Positions 17,207 through 27,031 of a stretch of DNA of 35,109 nucleotides are shown here, one piece after another. Within the stretch, counting starts at the first letter, position 1. Each line of letters opens with the position of its first letter. The stretch is from Paracoccaceae bacterium (GTDB lineage: Bacteria > Pseudomonadota > Alphaproteobacteria > Rhodobacterales > Rhodobacteraceae): NCBI GenBank assembly GCA_026419405.1, contig JANZZL010000108.1:1-35109 (forward strand). The letters are read 5' to 3'. The notes below the pieces were generated by a model, which was not told where the DNA came from, made no database searches, and saw only the letters and a list, made by a program, of their open reading frames with translations. The translations under genes were made by a program, and so were the position numbers.

Positions 17207-18037
17207 ATGAGCTACGTCACCAGGGGGGACGGTGTCCTCGACTATCTTCCGTGCCGCTACGGCACGTCGAAACTCCTGTTCCGCGGGCCGCGGCGGAAGC
17301 TGGAGGATTCCTACGTCGCGGTGATCGGCGGAACCGAGACCTACGGGCGCTTCGTGCAGCAGCCCTATCCCGCGCTGCTCGAGGGCCTGTGCGGCCGGCG
17401 CACGGTGAACTTCGGCTACGTCAATGCCGGCGTCGATGTCTTCCTCCAGGACGAGACGGTGATGGGCCTCTGCGCCGGGGCGGAGGTCACCATCGTCCAG
17501 CTGCTCGGGGCGCAGAACCTGACGAACCGGTTCTACACGGTGCACCCGCGCCGGAACGACCGGCTGCTCTCGGTCTCGCCGCTTCTCGGCGCGCTCTACC
17601 GCGACCTCGACTTCGCCGAGTTCAACTTCACGCGCCACCTCCTGGCCGCGCTCCAGGATCGCTCGCCGGAGCGCTTCGCGCTGGTCGTGGCCGAGCTGAA
17701 GGCCGCGTGGACGGCGCGGATGCGGCAGCTCCTGAAGCGCGTCGGCGGGCGGAAGATCCTGCTGTGGATCGGCGAGGAGGCGCCGGGCGACGGCACCGTG
17801 CTGAATGCCCGCGCCCCCGACCCGCTGTTCGTGAGCCGCGAGATGATCGAGACGCTCCGCCCGCTCGTCTCCGACGTGGTCGTGGTGGTCGAGGACCAGG
17901 ACGCCCGCGCGGCCGGCACGGCCGGCATGATCTTCGAGCCGGAGGACGCGGCGGTCGCGGCGACCACCGCCAACGCGGCCGTCCACCGGCAGGTGGCCGA
18001 GGCGCTCGCCGGCGTGCTCGGGCCGGCGATGCCCTGA
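17207..18037 (+). CDS. DUF6473 family protein of unknown function
   Basis: A 276-aa soluble protein recognised by the family pattern [20 protein letters not shown], then [41 protein letters not shown] and ILLWIGEE. The biochemical role is not known. I see no signal peptide or membrane helix. The GGTETYG turn after a beta strand, with Asn and Gly blocks following, is reminiscent of SGNH-hydrolase-like or Rossmann-like folds, but that is speculation. ATG 17207 is preceded by a GAGG-containing stretch near 17194-17198. It lies alone on the + strand between hbd and etfA (both -) and ends at a strong hairpin. Confidence 0.75.
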   Translation: MSYVTRGDGVLDYLPCRYGTSKLLFRGPRRKLEDSYVAVIGGTETYGRFVQQPYPALLEGLCGRRTVNFGYVNAGVDVFLQDETVMGLCAGAEVTIVQLLGAQNLTNRFYTVHPRRNDRLLSVSPLLGALYRDLDFAEFNFTRHLLAALQDRSPERFALVVAELKAAWTARMRQLLKRVGGRKILLWIGEEAPGDGTVLNARAPDPLFVSREMIETLRPLVSDVVVVVEDQDARAAGTAGMIFEPEDAAVAATTANAAVHRQVAEALAGVLGPAMP

Positions 18038-18045
18038 AACGCGCA

Positions 18046-18069
18046 GGGGGCGGCCGCACGGCCGCCCCC
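18046..18069. terminator. bidirectional hairpin terminator between DUF6473 gene and etfA
   Basis: A perfect 10-base stem (GGGGGCGGCC / GGCCGCCCCC) with a GCAC loop lies nine bases after the DUF6473 stop and 23 bases after the etfA stop on the other strand. Stem strength and position suit termination of both convergent transcripts. There is no long T-run on either side. Confidence 0.7.
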
Positions 18070-18092
18070 CGTTGCCCCCGATCCGAGAGGGG

Positions 18093-19019
18093 TCAGAGCT
18101 TCTCGATCATCTCCGGCACGGCCTGGAAGAGGTCGGCGACCAGCCCGTAGTCGGCGACCTGGAAGATCGGCGCCTCCTCGTCCTTGTTGATCGCCACGAT
18201 CACCTTGCTGTCCTTCATGCCGGCCAGGTGCTGGATCGCGCCCGAGATGCCGACGGCGACGCAGAGGTTCGGCGCCACGACCTTGCCGGTCTGGCCCACC
18301 TGCCAGACGTTCGGCGCATAGCCCGAGTCGACCGCCGCGCGCGAGGCGCCGACCGCCGCGCCCAGCTTGTCGGCGAGCTTCTCGATCAGCGCGAACTGCT
18401 CCCTGGAGCCGACGCCGCGCCCGCCCGAGACGACGATCTTCGCCGAGGTCAGCTCCGGCCGGTCGGAGGCCGCGACCGTGTCCTCGATCCACTTCGAGAG
18501 TCCGGGGTTCGCGGGCACCGCCACCGTCTCGACCGGGGCCGCGCCGCCCTCGGGGGCCGCCTCGAAGGCCGTGGTGCGGATCGAGACGACCTTCTTGGCA
18601 TCCGACGAACGCACCGTCTGGATCGCGTTGCCGGCGTAGATCGGCCGTTCGAACGTGTCCTTGTCGACGATGCCGGAGACGTCCGAGATCACCATCACGT
18701 CGAGCAGCGCGGCAACCCGCGGCAGCACGTTCTTGGCATCGGTCGTGGCCGGGGCCACGATGTGCTCGTAGTCGCCCGCAAGACCGGCGATCAGCGCCGC
18801 CGTGGGCTCGGCCAGCCGGTGGCCCAGCGAGGGATCCTCGGCCACCAGCACCTTCGTCACGCCGGCGAACTTCGCCGCCGCCTCGCCCGCCGCCTTCGCC
18901 CGCGCGCCGGCGGCAAGCACCGTCACCTCGCCGAGCATCTTCGCCGCGGTCAGCGCCTTGGCGGTCGCGTCCGCCATCAGCGCGCCGTCGGTCACCTCGG
19001 CCAGAAGCAGAACCGCCAT
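18093..19019 (-). CDS. etfA: electron transfer flavoprotein alpha subunit
   Basis: The FAD-carrying subunit of ETF, which passes electrons from acyl-CoA and other dehydrogenases to ETF-ubiquinone oxidoreductase. The 308-aa protein has the C-terminal FAD domain with GGRGVG (199-204), the SGAIQH loop (259-264), [11 protein letters not shown] and the late DYGLVADLF segment, all typical. Its ATG overlaps the etfB stop by one base (TGATG), so the subunits are made in step. Confidence 0.97.
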   Translation of the reverse strand: MAVLLLAEVTDGALMADATAKALTAAKMLGEVTVLAAGARAKAAGEAAAKFAGVTKVLVAEDPSLGHRLAEPTAALIAGLAGDYEHIVAPATTDAKNVLPRVAALLDVMVISDVSGIVDKDTFERPIYAGNAIQTVRSSDAKKVVSIRTTAFEAAPEGGAAPVETVAVPANPGLSKWIEDTVAASDRPELTSAKIVVSGGRGVGSREQFALIEKLADKLGAAVGASRAAVDSGYAPNVWQVGQTGKVVAPNLCVAVGISGAIQHLAGMKDSKVIVAINKDEEAPIFQVADYGLVADLFQAVPEMIEKL

Positions 19020-19777
19020 CAGATCACCCCCGCCTCTTTCAGCTTGCCCACGAGTTCGTCGACCGAACCCACCTTGACCCCCGCCTTGCGGCCGGCCGGC
19101 TCGACGGTCTTCACCACGGTCAGCCGCGGCGTCACGTCCACCCCGTAATCGGCGGGCGTCTTCTCCTCGAGCGGCTTCTTCTTCGCCTTCATGATATTCG
19201 GCAGCGAGGCATAGCGCGGCTCGTTGAGCCGCAGATCGACGGTCACGATCGCCGGCAGCCTCACCTCGATCGTCTGGAGCCCGCCGTCAACCTCGCGCGT
19301 CACCCGCGCGGTCTCGCCCGTCACCTCGAGCTTCGAGGCGAAGGTGGCCTGCGCCCAGCCCAGCAGCGCGGCGAGCATCTGGCCGGTGGCGTTCATGTCG
19401 TTGTCGATCGCCTGCTTGCCGCAGATAACGAGGCCCGGCTTCTCGGCCTCGATCACGGCCTTGAGGAGCTTGGCCACCGCCAGCGGCTCGATATCCTGGT
19501 GCACGTCCGAGGCCGCCTCGATCAGGATCGCCCGGTCCGCCCCCATGGCCAGCGCCGTCCGCAGCGTCTCCTGCGCCTGCTTCACCCCGATCGAGACCGC
19601 CACGACCTCTTCGGCAAGGCCCTTCTCCTTCAGCCGGATCGCCTCCTCGACCGCGATCTCGTCGAACGGGTTCATCGACATCTTGACGTTCGCCAGATCG
19701 ACCCCGCTCCCGTCCGACTTCACCCGGACCTTCACGTTGTAGTCGATCACCCGCTTCACGGGCACGAGCACCTTCAT
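19019..19777 (-). CDS. etfB: electron transfer flavoprotein beta subunit
   Basis: The AMP-binding partner of EtfA, 252 aa. It shows [10 protein letters not shown] at the start, [15 protein letters not shown] around 119-133 (nucleotide binding) and the dehydrogenase recognition loop [18 protein letters not shown] at 189-206. It is the first gene of the etfBA pair; 129 bases separate it from the adenosyltransferase stop upstream, which probably contain the etfB promoter, though I found no convincing boxes. Confidence 0.97.
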   Translation of the reverse strand: MKVLVPVKRVIDYNVKVRVKSDGSGVDLANVKMSMNPFDEIAVEEAIRLKEKGLAEEVVAVSIGVKQAQETLRTALAMGADRAILIEAASDVHQDIEPLAVAKLLKAVIEAEKPGLVICGKQAIDNDMNATGQMLAALLGWAQATFASKLEVTGETARVTREVDGGLQTIEVRLPAIVTVDLRLNEPRYASLPNIMKAKKKPLEEKTPADYGVDVTPRLTVVKTVEPAGRKAGVKVGSVDELVGKLKEAGVI

Positions 19778-19906
19778 CGGCGTGGGTCTCCCTTGCAGCT
19801 TCGGTGCCTACTTACCGGCTGGCGCCGCGCGAAAACAGCGCAAAATCGACGCGGCGCAGCCCGCCGACGCCACGTCTCGCCGCGGCGCGCACGGCCCGCG
19901 CCGGCC

Positions 19907-20479
19907 TCAGCGGTTCGCCCCGGGAACCCAGAGGACATCGGCGCGGCCCTCGTCGTTGGCGATGCGGCCGGCGACGAAGAACCAGTCGGACAGCCGGTTG
20001 AGGTAGATAATCGCCTGCTCGTTGACCGGCTCGATCGTGGCGAGTTCCACCGCCAGCCGCTCGGCCCGCCGGGCCACCGTGCGGCACAGGTGCAGATGCG
20101 CGGCCAGCGGCGTGCCGCCGGGCAGGACGAAGCTGCGCAGCGGCGCAAGCCGCGCGTTCATCGCGTCGATCTCGTCCTCCAGACGCTTCACCTGCGCCGC
20201 GACCATCCGCAGCACCGGATGGCCGGCCTCGTGGTCCTTCTCCATCTCGGGGCGGCAGAGATCGGCGCCGAGGTCGAAGAGGTCGTTCGAGATCCGCGCG
20301 AGCGCGGCATCCATCTCGCCGGTCGCATGCAGCCGGGCGAGGCCGACGGTGGCGTTCGTCTCGTCGACCGTGCCGTAGGCCGAGACGCGCAGCGAATGCT
20401 TGGCGACCCGTGCCCCGTTGCCCAGCGCGGTCTCGCCGGCGTCCCCGGTCCGGGTGTAGATCCTGTTGAGGACGACCAT
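19907..20479 (-). CDS. pduO: PduO-type cob(I)alamin adenosyltransferase
   Basis: Transfers the adenosyl group of ATP to cob(I)alamin to make coenzyme B12. The 190-aa protein has the ATP-binding N-terminus YTRTGDAGETALGNG (8-22), the AYGTVDETNA segment (35-44) and the signature RTVARRAER (133-141), then YLNRLSDWFFVAGR. All motifs of the single-domain PduO class are intact. ATG 20479 overlaps the stop of the HIG1-type gene (TGATG). It lies just upstream of etfBA in the same direction. Confidence 0.93.
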   Translation of the reverse strand: MVVLNRIYTRTGDAGETALGNGARVAKHSLRVSAYGTVDETNATVGLARLHATGEMDAALARISNDLFDLGADLCRPEMEKDHEAGHPVLRMVAAQVKRLEDEIDAMNARLAPLRSFVLPGGTPLAAHLHLCRTVARRAERLAVELATIEPVNEQAIIYLNRLSDWFFVAGRIANDEGRADVLWVPGANR

Positions 20480-20688
20480 CAGTTCCCTCCCTGACCGCGC
20501 AGCCAGATGAAGATGGCGATGAGCACCACGGCCACGAACTGCGCCGCGATCCGCCAGCGCATCAGCCGGTTGGAGCGCCGGCCGCTGCCCTCGCCGCCGC
20601 GGGCGAAGCCCCCGATCCCGAGCGCGAGGATGGCGAGCGTGGCAAGGCAGGCCAGCGCGATGAGGTAGAAGAGCGGATCGGAAAGCAT
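20479..20688 (-). CDS. twin transmembrane helix small protein, HIG1-like domain
   Basis: A 69-aa inner-membrane protein with two helices (about residues 6-26 and 46-64) joined by a basic, glycine-rich loop. The segment NRLMRWRIAAQF before the second helix fits the HIG1 N-terminal domain pattern seen in small alphaproteobacterial proteins related to mitochondrial cytochrome-oxidase assembly factors. A respiratory role is inferred from that family only. The stop overlaps the adenosyltransferase start. Confidence 0.82.
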   Translation of the reverse strand: MLSDPLFYLIALACLATLAILALGIGGFARGGEGSGRRSNRLMRWRIAAQFVAVVLIAIFIWLRGQGGN

Positions 20689-20756
20689 GGCGAGTCCCGG
20701 CTGCGTGCGCCCCGATGTAGGCCGCCGGCGCGGAAAAGCGAAGCGGTAATCGGGGC

Positions 20757-21587
20757 TCAGGCCCGCGCGATGACCCAGTCGAGCGCCCGCGTCGGCAGAA
20801 GCCGGCGGAACGCGCCCATCAGGTAGGTGGGCGTGGTCACGTAGTAGCGCGGGCGCGGGTTCGGGCTTTCGAGCGCGCGCGCGAGCCGGGCGGTTACGGC
20901 GGAGGGCGGCAGTTCGAAGCGGTCGGGTCCGCGCGGCTCGTAGAGCCGGCGCAGCAGGCTCGCCCGGTACTGCTCGGCGCGGGCCGAGTTCTCCCAGTCG
21001 ATCCAGCGCTCGAAATGCGGGATCGAGTTGGCCCGGATGCGGCTGGTGATCGGCCCCGGCTCGATCAGGATCACCCGGATGGGTGTGTCGCGCATCTCGA
21101 TCCGCAGCACGTCCGTCAGCCCCTCCATCGCGTGTTTCGTGGCGACATAGGCGCCGCGCCAGCGCATCGGCACGAAGCCGAGCACCGAGGAGCAGTTGAC
21201 GATCCGCCCGTGGCCCTGGCGCCGCATCGCCGGGATCACCCGCCGCGTCAGGTCGTGCACGCCGAAGAGGTTGGTCTCGAAGATCTCGCGCAGCGCGCCG
21301 CGCGGCAGGTCCTCGACCGCGCCGGGGCAGGCGAAGGCGCCGTTGTTGAACACCGCATCGAGCCTGCCGCCGGTGCGCGACAGCGCCTCGTCCACCGCCG
21401 CGGCGATGCTCTCCTCGTCGGCATAGTCGAGGCGGAAGCTCTCCAGCCCCTCGGCCCGCAGCCGCGCGCAGTCCTCCTCCTTCCGGCAGGTGGCGAAGAC
21501 GCGCCAGCCGCGCCGCGCCATCCCGTGCGCCGCGTCGTGACCGATGCCCGAGGAGCACCCCGTGATCAGCAGCGTCCGTTCCGCCAT
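20757..21587 (-). CDS. short-chain dehydrogenase/reductase
   Basis: A 276-aa classical SDR oxidoreductase. It has TGCSSGIG (9-16) for NAD(P), a variant NNGAFACPG (81-89) where NNAG is usual, N105, the catalytic serine in NCSSVLG (S133/S134), and Y147 with K151 in YVATK. R35 after the second strand suggests NADP preference. The longer C-terminus with a hydrophobic PTYLMGAFRRLLP segment resembles SDRs acting on lipids or retinol-like substrates, but the substrate is unknown. ATG 21587 has a GGAGG-type site upstream; the in-frame extension to 21614 is unlikely. Confidence 0.88.
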   Translation of the reverse strand: MAERTLLITGCSSGIGHDAAHGMARRGWRVFATCRKEEDCARLRAEGLESFRLDYADEESIAAAVDEALSRTGGRLDAVFNNGAFACPGAVEDLPRGALREIFETNLFGVHDLTRRVIPAMRRQGHGRIVNCSSVLGFVPMRWRGAYVATKHAMEGLTDVLRIEMRDTPIRVILIEPGPITSRIRANSIPHFERWIDWENSARAEQYRASLLRRLYEPRGPDRFELPPSAVTARLARALESPNPRPRYYVTTPTYLMGAFRRLLPTRALDWVIARA

Positions 21588-21646
21588 GCCCGCCTCCGCC
21601 GTCGCGCGGCGCACCCTGCCCCGACGCGGGCCGGGCGGACAAGCCC

Positions 21647-22789
21647 TCAGGCGGCGTAGGCGGCGCGCTCGAAGGCCTCGTAGGTCCGCATGAAGCGCGG
21701 CTCAACGAAGGGCAGCGTCTGCGTCATGATGACGGCGGCGAGGTCCGAGGCCGGGTCGAACCAGTAGTGCGTGTTGAGCACGCCCGCCCAGCCCTGCGAC
21801 CCGGCGCGGCGCATGCCGGGAATGTCGGATTCGTTGCGCATGAAGCCGAAGCTGTGCGTCTTGACCGTGCCGGGGAAGGGGTCGAAGTCGGCCGTGACCG
21901 GCGGCGCCGCCGTCAGCATCGGCTCGAAGCTGAGCGGCCCCATGTGGTTCTCGAGCATCCGCGCGACGCCCTCCTCGCTCAGCACCCGGTTGCCGTCGAG
22001 CGCGCCGCGGTTGAGGAACATGCGCAGGAACCGCATGTAGTCCTGCGGGGTGGAGTAGAGCGCGTGGCCCATGCCGTAGACCTCCGGGTTCGAGGGCGGC
22101 GCGAGCGCGAAGTCGGCGAAGCCGCCCCCCTCGCCGCGGGCCTTCACGCCGGCAAGGCGCGGCGCCATGTGGTCGCGCACCTCGACATCGGTGTCCTCCA
22201 TGCCGAGCGGGCCGAAGAGGTTCTCCTTCAGGAAGGCATCGATCCGCCGACCGCTGATCCGCTCGACCATCAGGCCGAGCCAGTCGATGCCCACCCCGTA
22301 GCCCCAGCGCGTGCCGGGATCGGTGAGCATCGGATAGAACATCGCGGCCTTCGTCCCGGCAAGGATCGAGGGATGCCCCGTCCTCGCCATGTAGTCCTGC
22401 GGGGCGGTGTTCCAGAACTCGTATTCCAGCCCCGAGGTATGGGTGGCCAGATGCCGCGCGGTGGCCTTCACCCGCGGCGCGCGCAGGCGCGGGGTGTCGC
22501 CGTCCCAGCCCTCCAGCACGCGCAGCTCGGCGAACTCGGGCAGGACCTCCTCGACCGGCGTCTCGAAGTCCAGCTCGCCGCGGTCGATCAGGATCATCGC
22601 GGCGGTCGATCCCACGGCCTTGGTCATCGAGAAGATGCGGAACACGGTGTCGGGGCCCGCCGGCAGGCCCGGCGCCGCCTCGCCGGCCGCGCCCGACCAG
22701 GTGATGCCCGCGGCGTTCCCGGTCATCCCGACCGCGAAGGGCACGTCCTGCTGCCGGACCGCGCGGTCCAGAACCTCCTGAAGTCCCAT
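21647..22789 (-). CDS. serine hydrolase of the beta-lactamase / family VIII esterase group
   Basis: A 380-aa hydrolase with the class C beta-lactamase and penicillin-binding fold. The nucleophile motif is SMTK (S54 to K57), followed by the typical helix GSTAAMILIDRGELDFETPVE, an HTSGLEYEF segment and WGYGVGIDW near the second active-site tyrosine. No signal peptide is visible, so a cytoplasmic esterase is more likely than a cell-wall or antibiotic-degrading enzyme. ATG 22789 has GGGAGGAG just upstream. It is divergent from parC. Confidence 0.88.
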   Translation of the reverse strand: MGLQEVLDRAVRQQDVPFAVGMTGNAAGITWSGAAGEAAPGLPAGPDTVFRIFSMTKAVGSTAAMILIDRGELDFETPVEEVLPEFAELRVLEGWDGDTPRLRAPRVKATARHLATHTSGLEYEFWNTAPQDYMARTGHPSILAGTKAAMFYPMLTDPGTRWGYGVGIDWLGLMVERISGRRIDAFLKENLFGPLGMEDTDVEVRDHMAPRLAGVKARGEGGGFADFALAPPSNPEVYGMGHALYSTPQDYMRFLRMFLNRGALDGNRVLSEEGVARMLENHMGPLSFEPMLTAAPPVTADFDPFPGTVKTHSFGFMRNESDIPGMRRAGSQGWAGVLNTHYWFDPASDLAAVIMTQTLPFVEPRFMRTYEAFERAAYAA

Positions 22790-22890
22790 GCTCTCCTCCC
22801 CGGTTCCGGCAAGTCTGACGCGGCCGGTCGATTCCCGGCAAGCGCGATTGTGCGCTGGACCGCGCCGGGCCAAGGCACTACACAACATCC

Positions 22891-25245
22891 ATGTCCGAGC
22901 CGACCGAAGGCCCCAAGATCGAGCCCCCCGAAGGCAGCGAGCTTGCCGAGCCGCTTGCCCGCGCGATCGGCGAGCGCTACCTGACCTATGCGCTCTCCAC
23001 GATCATGCACCGCGCGCTGCCGGATGCGCGCGACGGGCTGAAGCCGGTGCACCGGCGCATCCTCTGGGCGATGCGCGAGCTGCGGCTGTCCTCGACAGGG
23101 GGGTTCCGCAAGTCGGCCAAGATCTCGGGCGACGTGATGGGGAACTACCACCCCCACGGCGATGCGGCGATCTACGACGCGATGGCGCGGCTGGCGCAGG
23201 ACTTCACGATCCGCTACCCGCTGGTGGACGGGCAGGGCAACTTCGGCAACATCGACGGCGACACCCCCGCCGCCAGCCGCTACACCGAGGCCCGCCTGAC
23301 GGCCGCCGCCGAGGCGCTGCTGGCGGGGCTTGACGAGAACGCGGTCGATTTCCGCCCGAACTACGACGGCACGCTCACCGAGCCCGTCGTGCTGCCGGCC
23401 GCCTTCCCCAACCTGCTCGCCAACGGGGCGAGCGGCATCGCCGTCGGCATGGCGACGAACATCCCGCCGCACAATCTCGACGAGCTGCTCGAGGCCTGCA
23501 TCCACCTCGCGAAGGCCAGGAACTCGGATCAAGTCCGCGACGAGACGCTGATCGAGATGGTCCGCGGCCCCGACTTCCCCACCGGCGGGGGGGTGGTGGA
23601 GCCGCCCGAGTCGCTGCGCGAGGCCTACCGCACGGGGCGCGGGTCGATCCGCCTGCGGGCCCGCTGGACGAAGGAGGAGCTCTCGCACGGCACATGGCAG
23701 ATCGTGGTGACCGAGATCCCCTATCAGGTGCAGAAGTCGAAGCTGATCGAGCGCATCGCAGAGCTGATCGAGACGAAGAAGGTGCCGCTCCTCGCCGATG
23801 TGCGCGACGAGAGCGCCGAGGACATCCGCATCGTGCTCGAGCCGCGGTCGCGCAACGTCGATCCCGAGGTGCTGATGGGGATGCTGTTCCGCAACTCCGA
23901 CCTCGAGACGCGCTTCGCGCTCAACATGAACGTGCTGATTGACGGCCGCGTGCCGAAGGTCTGCTCGCTCAAGGAGGTGCTGCGCGCCTTCCTCGCCCAC
24001 CGGCGCGAGGTGCTGGTCCGCCGCTCGCGGCACCGGATGGAGAAGATCGACCACCGGCTCGAGGTGCTCGAGGGGCTGATCACCGCCTTCCTCAACCTCG
24101 ACCGGGTGATCGACATCATCCGCTACGACGACGACCCCAAGGCCGCGCTGATGCGCGAGGACTGGGGGCGCGCCCATGTCCGCGCGACCTCGGAGAAGGA
24201 CTATGTGAGCCCGCCCCCCGGCGAGGGCGAGCTGACCGAGGTGCAGGCCGAGGCGATCCTCAACATGCGGCTGCGCTCGCTGCGGCGGCTCGAGGAGATG
24301 GAGCTGCGCCGGGAATTCGAGGCGCTCACCGAGGAGCGCGCCGCGCTCGAGGACCTGCTGGCCGACGAGGGGCTCCAGTGGACCCGCATCGCCGAGGAGC
24401 TGCGCGAGACCCGCAGGGCCTTCGGCCGCGACGCCCCCGGCGGCGCGCGGCGGACGACCTTTGCCGAGGCGGGCGAGGCCGAGGACGTGCCCATGGAGGC
24501 GATGACCCTGCGCGAGCCGATCACCGTGATCTGCTCGCGCATGGGCTGGATCAGGGCGATGAAGGGGCACCAGCCGCTCGACGCCGAGGTGAAGTTCCGG
24601 GACGGCGACGGCCCCCGCTTCGCCTTCCATGCCGAGACGACCGACCGCATCCTGCTGTTCGGCTCGAACGGGCGGTTCTACACGATCCTCGGCGCGAACC
24701 TGCCCGGCGGGCGCGGCATGGGCGAACCCGTGCGCCTGATGGTCGATCTGCCGAACGAGGCCGAGATCGTCGCCCTCTTCCCCCACCGCCCCGGCGGCAG
24801 GCTGATCGTCGCCTCCTCGGCCGGCGACGGCTTCGTCGTGCCCGAGGACGAGGTCCTGGCGCAGACCCGGGCAGGCAGGCAGGTGATGAACCTCGCCGAG
24901 GGCGTGGCGGCCGCCGCCTGCCGCCCGGTGCGTGGTGACCACGTCGCCGTGATCAGCCAGAACGGCAAGCTGCTCGTCTTTCCGCTCTCGGAACTGCCCG
25001 AGATGGCGCGCGGCAAGGGCGTGCGGCTTCAGAAGTACAGGTCGGTCACCGGCCGGCAGGGCAGGCTGGAACTCGACGGCGGCCTGTCGGACGTGACGAC
25101 CTTCGACTGGGCGCAGGGCCTGTCCTGGACGATGGGGGGCGGGCGGACGCGCACCGAGCCCGACATGACCGAATGGCTCGGCCCGCGCGCGGGCGCCGGC
25201 AAGCGCCCGCCGCACGGCTTTCCGAAGACCAACCGCTTCGACTGA
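22891..25245 (+). CDS. parC: DNA topoisomerase IV subunit A
   Basis: The DNA-cleaving subunit of topoisomerase IV, which with ParE decatenates daughter chromosomes. The 784-aa protein has [11 protein letters not shown], the quinolone-pocket segment [14 protein letters not shown], and the catalytic tyrosine Y131 in [10 protein letters not shown], then the tower and C-terminal beta-pinwheel blades. Length and lack of a GyrA box favour ParC over GyrA. The position equivalent to E. coli ParC S80 is A92, and E84 is D96. No clear Shine-Dalgarno site precedes ATG 22891. Its stop is three bases from the convergent TIGR02186 gene stop. Confidence 0.95.
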   Translation: MSEPTEGPKIEPPEGSELAEPLARAIGERYLTYALSTIMHRALPDARDGLKPVHRRILWAMRELRLSSTGGFRKSAKISGDVMGNYHPHGDAAIYDAMARLAQDFTIRYPLVDGQGNFGNIDGDTPAASRYTEARLTAAAEALLAGLDENAVDFRPNYDGTLTEPVVLPAAFPNLLANGASGIAVGMATNIPPHNLDELLEACIHLAKARNSDQVRDETLIEMVRGPDFPTGGGVVEPPESLREAYRTGRGSIRLRARWTKEELSHGTWQIVVTEIPYQVQKSKLIERIAELIETKKVPLLADVRDESAEDIRIVLEPRSRNVDPEVLMGMLFRNSDLETRFALNMNVLIDGRVPKVCSLKEVLRAFLAHRREVLVRRSRHRMEKIDHRLEVLEGLITAFLNLDRVIDIIRYDDDPKAALMREDWGRAHVRATSEKDYVSPPPGEGELTEVQAEAILNMRLRSLRRLEEMELRREFEALTEERAALEDLLADEGLQWTRIAEELRETRRAFGRDAPGGARRTTFAEAGEAEDVPMEAMTLREPITVICSRMGWIRAMKGHQPLDAEVKFRDGDGPRFAFHAETTDRILLFGSNGRFYTILGANLPGGRGMGEPVRLMVDLPNEAEIVALFPHRPGGRLIVASSAGDGFVVPEDEVLAQTRAGRQVMNLAEGVAAAACRPVRGDHVAVISQNGKLLVFPLSELPEMARGKGVRLQKYRSVTGRQGRLELDGGLSDVTTFDWAQGLSWTMGGGRTRTEPDMTEWLGPRAGAGKRPPHGFPKTNRFD

Positions 25246-25248
25246 GCC

Positions 25249-26022
25249 CTACGCGCGGATGAAGCGGAAGACGGCCGAGGCGGCCCAGCCGGCGAACACC
25301 GCGAGCGCCAGGGCGAGGAGGCCGTAGGCCAGCGGCCGCTCGTGCGCGAGGGTGTAGACGAAGCGCTCCAGCCCGACCTTCCGCACGTCGAGGATGGTGG
25401 TGTGATGGTCCACGACCTGCCTGCCCCGCGTCAGGAAGATGCGGATCGTGTAGAGCCCCTCGGTCAGGTTCGCCGGCAGTTCGAACGAGGTCTGGAACAG
25501 GGTTTCCTCGGCAAGGGCGACCACGCCCGCCTCCACCCGGTAGTGGCCGCTCGCCCGGCGCAGGCGGATCAGCGCCTCCGAGAACTGCACCGCGTCGGCG
25601 ACCTCGGGCGGCGCGCCGACCGAGCGGATGCCCATGGGGATCGAGATGCGGTAGCGGAGATCCTCGGTATGCGAGAGGATGTCGAACAGCGGCGCGGTGG
25701 CGGCGATGGCGTAGAAGCGCGGCGCGGCATCGATCTCGACGGACTCGGTGTTGATCCAGATGCCGAAGACGCGGCTCTTCTTGCGCACGTTCACCGGCGC
25801 GGCCGGCCCGGTGACCGTGACGATGACCTCGAGCGGCGGACCCTCGGGGGGCGGCGCCTCGCGCCGGGCGGCGCCGAAGACGAGGATCTCGGAGCCGTCG
25901 AAGTTGGCCGTGATCGAGACGCGCGTCTGGCTCAGCCCGGCGACGATCCGCTCGGCCGGGGCGGCGGGGCCGGCAAGCAGCGCCAGCAGCGCGGCGAGGG
26001 CGAGGGGGAAGGCGGCCCTCAT
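25249..26022 (-). CDS. TIGR02186 family membrane-anchored periplasmic protein
   Basis: A 257-aa protein with a signal peptide (residues 1-22), a beta-rich periplasmic region of about 200 residues (GLSQTRVSITANFDGSEILVFG, RKKSRVFGIWIN, PANLTEGLYTIRIFLTRG) and one C-terminal helix near 231-253 with a short cytoplasmic tail. This matches the alphaproteobacterial Alph_Pro_TM / TIGR02186 family of unknown function. Its ATG overlaps the exporter stop (ATGA), so it is coupled to the TauE/SafE gene, and it may be a periplasmic accessory to that exporter. Confidence 0.85.
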   Translation of the reverse strand: MRAAFPLALAALLALLAGPAAPAERIVAGLSQTRVSITANFDGSEILVFGAARREAPPPEGPPLEVIVTVTGPAAPVNVRKKSRVFGIWINTESVEIDAAPRFYAIAATAPLFDILSHTEDLRYRISIPMGIRSVGAPPEVADAVQFSEALIRLRRASGHYRVEAGVVALAEETLFQTSFELPANLTEGLYTIRIFLTRGRQVVDHHTTILDVRKVGLERFVYTLAHERPLAYGLLALALAVFAGWAASAVFRFIRA

Positions 26023-26939
26023 CCGCGCGACGACCGGTAGCCGATCGAGTAGAGCTCGTCGGGCTCGATGACCAGGTCGAGCAGCAGCTTGCCGCAGACC
26101 GAAAGCACCACGATCGCGAGAAGGATGCGGAGCTGCTCGGCCCGCAGCCGCGCGCCGATTCGGGTGCCGATCTGCGCGCCGACCACCCCCCCGAGGATCA
26201 GGATGAGGGCCAGCAGGATGTCGACCGAATAGTTGGTGACGGCATGCATCACCGTGGTGAAGCCGGTGACGAAGACGATCTGGAACAGCGAGGTCCCGAC
26301 GACCACCTTCGTGGGCATCCCCAGCAGGTAGATCATCGCCGGCACCATGATGAAGCCGCCGCCGACGCCCATGATGGCGGCCAGCACGCCCACCGAGGCG
26401 CCGACCAGAAGCGGCGGGATGACCGAGATGTAGAGGCCCGAGGTGCGGAACTTGGCCTTGAACGGCAGCCGGTGCACCCAGAGGTGCTGGCGCCGCTCGG
26501 TCCTGCCCGGCGCGCGCCGCGCGCGCAGCATGGCCCGCAGGCTTTCCTGGAACATCAGCAGGCCGATCACGCCGAGGAACACGACGTAGGAGAGCTGCAC
26601 CACGAGGTCGATCTGGCCGATGTCCTGCAGCCGGTTGAACGCCCAGACGCCGGCCGCCGAGCCGGCGAGGCCGCCGGCCAGCAGCACGCTGCCCATCACG
26701 AAGTCCACGGTGCGGCGCCGCACATGCGCGAGCACCCCCGAGATCGACGAGGCGACCACCTGGTTCGCGCCGGTCGCCACCGCCACGGGCGGCGGAATGC
26801 CGATGAGGAACAGCAGCGGCGTGATCAGGAAGCCGCCGCCCACCCCGAACAGCCCCGAGAGCAGTCCGACCAGCCCGCCGATCCCCAGAAGGAGGAAGAT
26901 GTTGACCGAGACCTCGGCGATGGGAAGGTACAGCTGCAT
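26019..26939 (-). CDS. sulfite exporter TauE/SafE family permease
   Basis: A 306-aa inner-membrane permease with about eight helices in two homologous halves, each carrying the family motif GVGGGF (residues 32-37 and again near 190). The family exports sulfite, sulfoacetate or related organosulfur anions, although many members are untested. A basic loop (RARRAPGRTERRQ) joins the halves. It is the first gene of a two-gene unit with TIGR02186 and lies 92 bases after the nucleoside operon. Confidence 0.88.
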   Translation of the reverse strand: MQLYLPIAEVSVNIFLLLGIGGLVGLLSGLFGVGGGFLITPLLFLIGIPPPVAVATGANQVVASSISGVLAHVRRRTVDFVMGSVLLAGGLAGSAAGVWAFNRLQDIGQIDLVVQLSYVVFLGVIGLLMFQESLRAMLRARRAPGRTERRQHLWVHRLPFKAKFRTSGLYISVIPPLLVGASVGVLAAIMGVGGGFIMVPAMIYLLGMPTKVVVGTSLFQIVFVTGFTTVMHAVTNYSVDILLALILILGGVVGAQIGTRIGARLRAEQLRILLAIVVLSVCGKLLLDLVIEPDELYSIGYRSSRG

Positions 26940-27015
26940 CGGGAACGCCGCCGGAACGGGAGAGGTCCGCCGCCAGACTCGCGCGGCCGCTCGGCGATGT
27001 CAAACGGCTGGCGCC

Positions 27016-27031
27016 GCCGGCTCACGCCGGC
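27016..27031 (-). terminator. possible terminator after the nucleoside operon
   Basis: A six-base stem (GCCGGC, loop TCAC, GCCGGC) starts directly after the stop codon of the phosphorylase gene on the - strand. It is short and lacks a T-run, so some read-through into the TauE gene is possible. A tandem ten-base word, GGCTCACGCC, occurs at 27019-27028 and 27029-27038. Confidence 0.3.
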
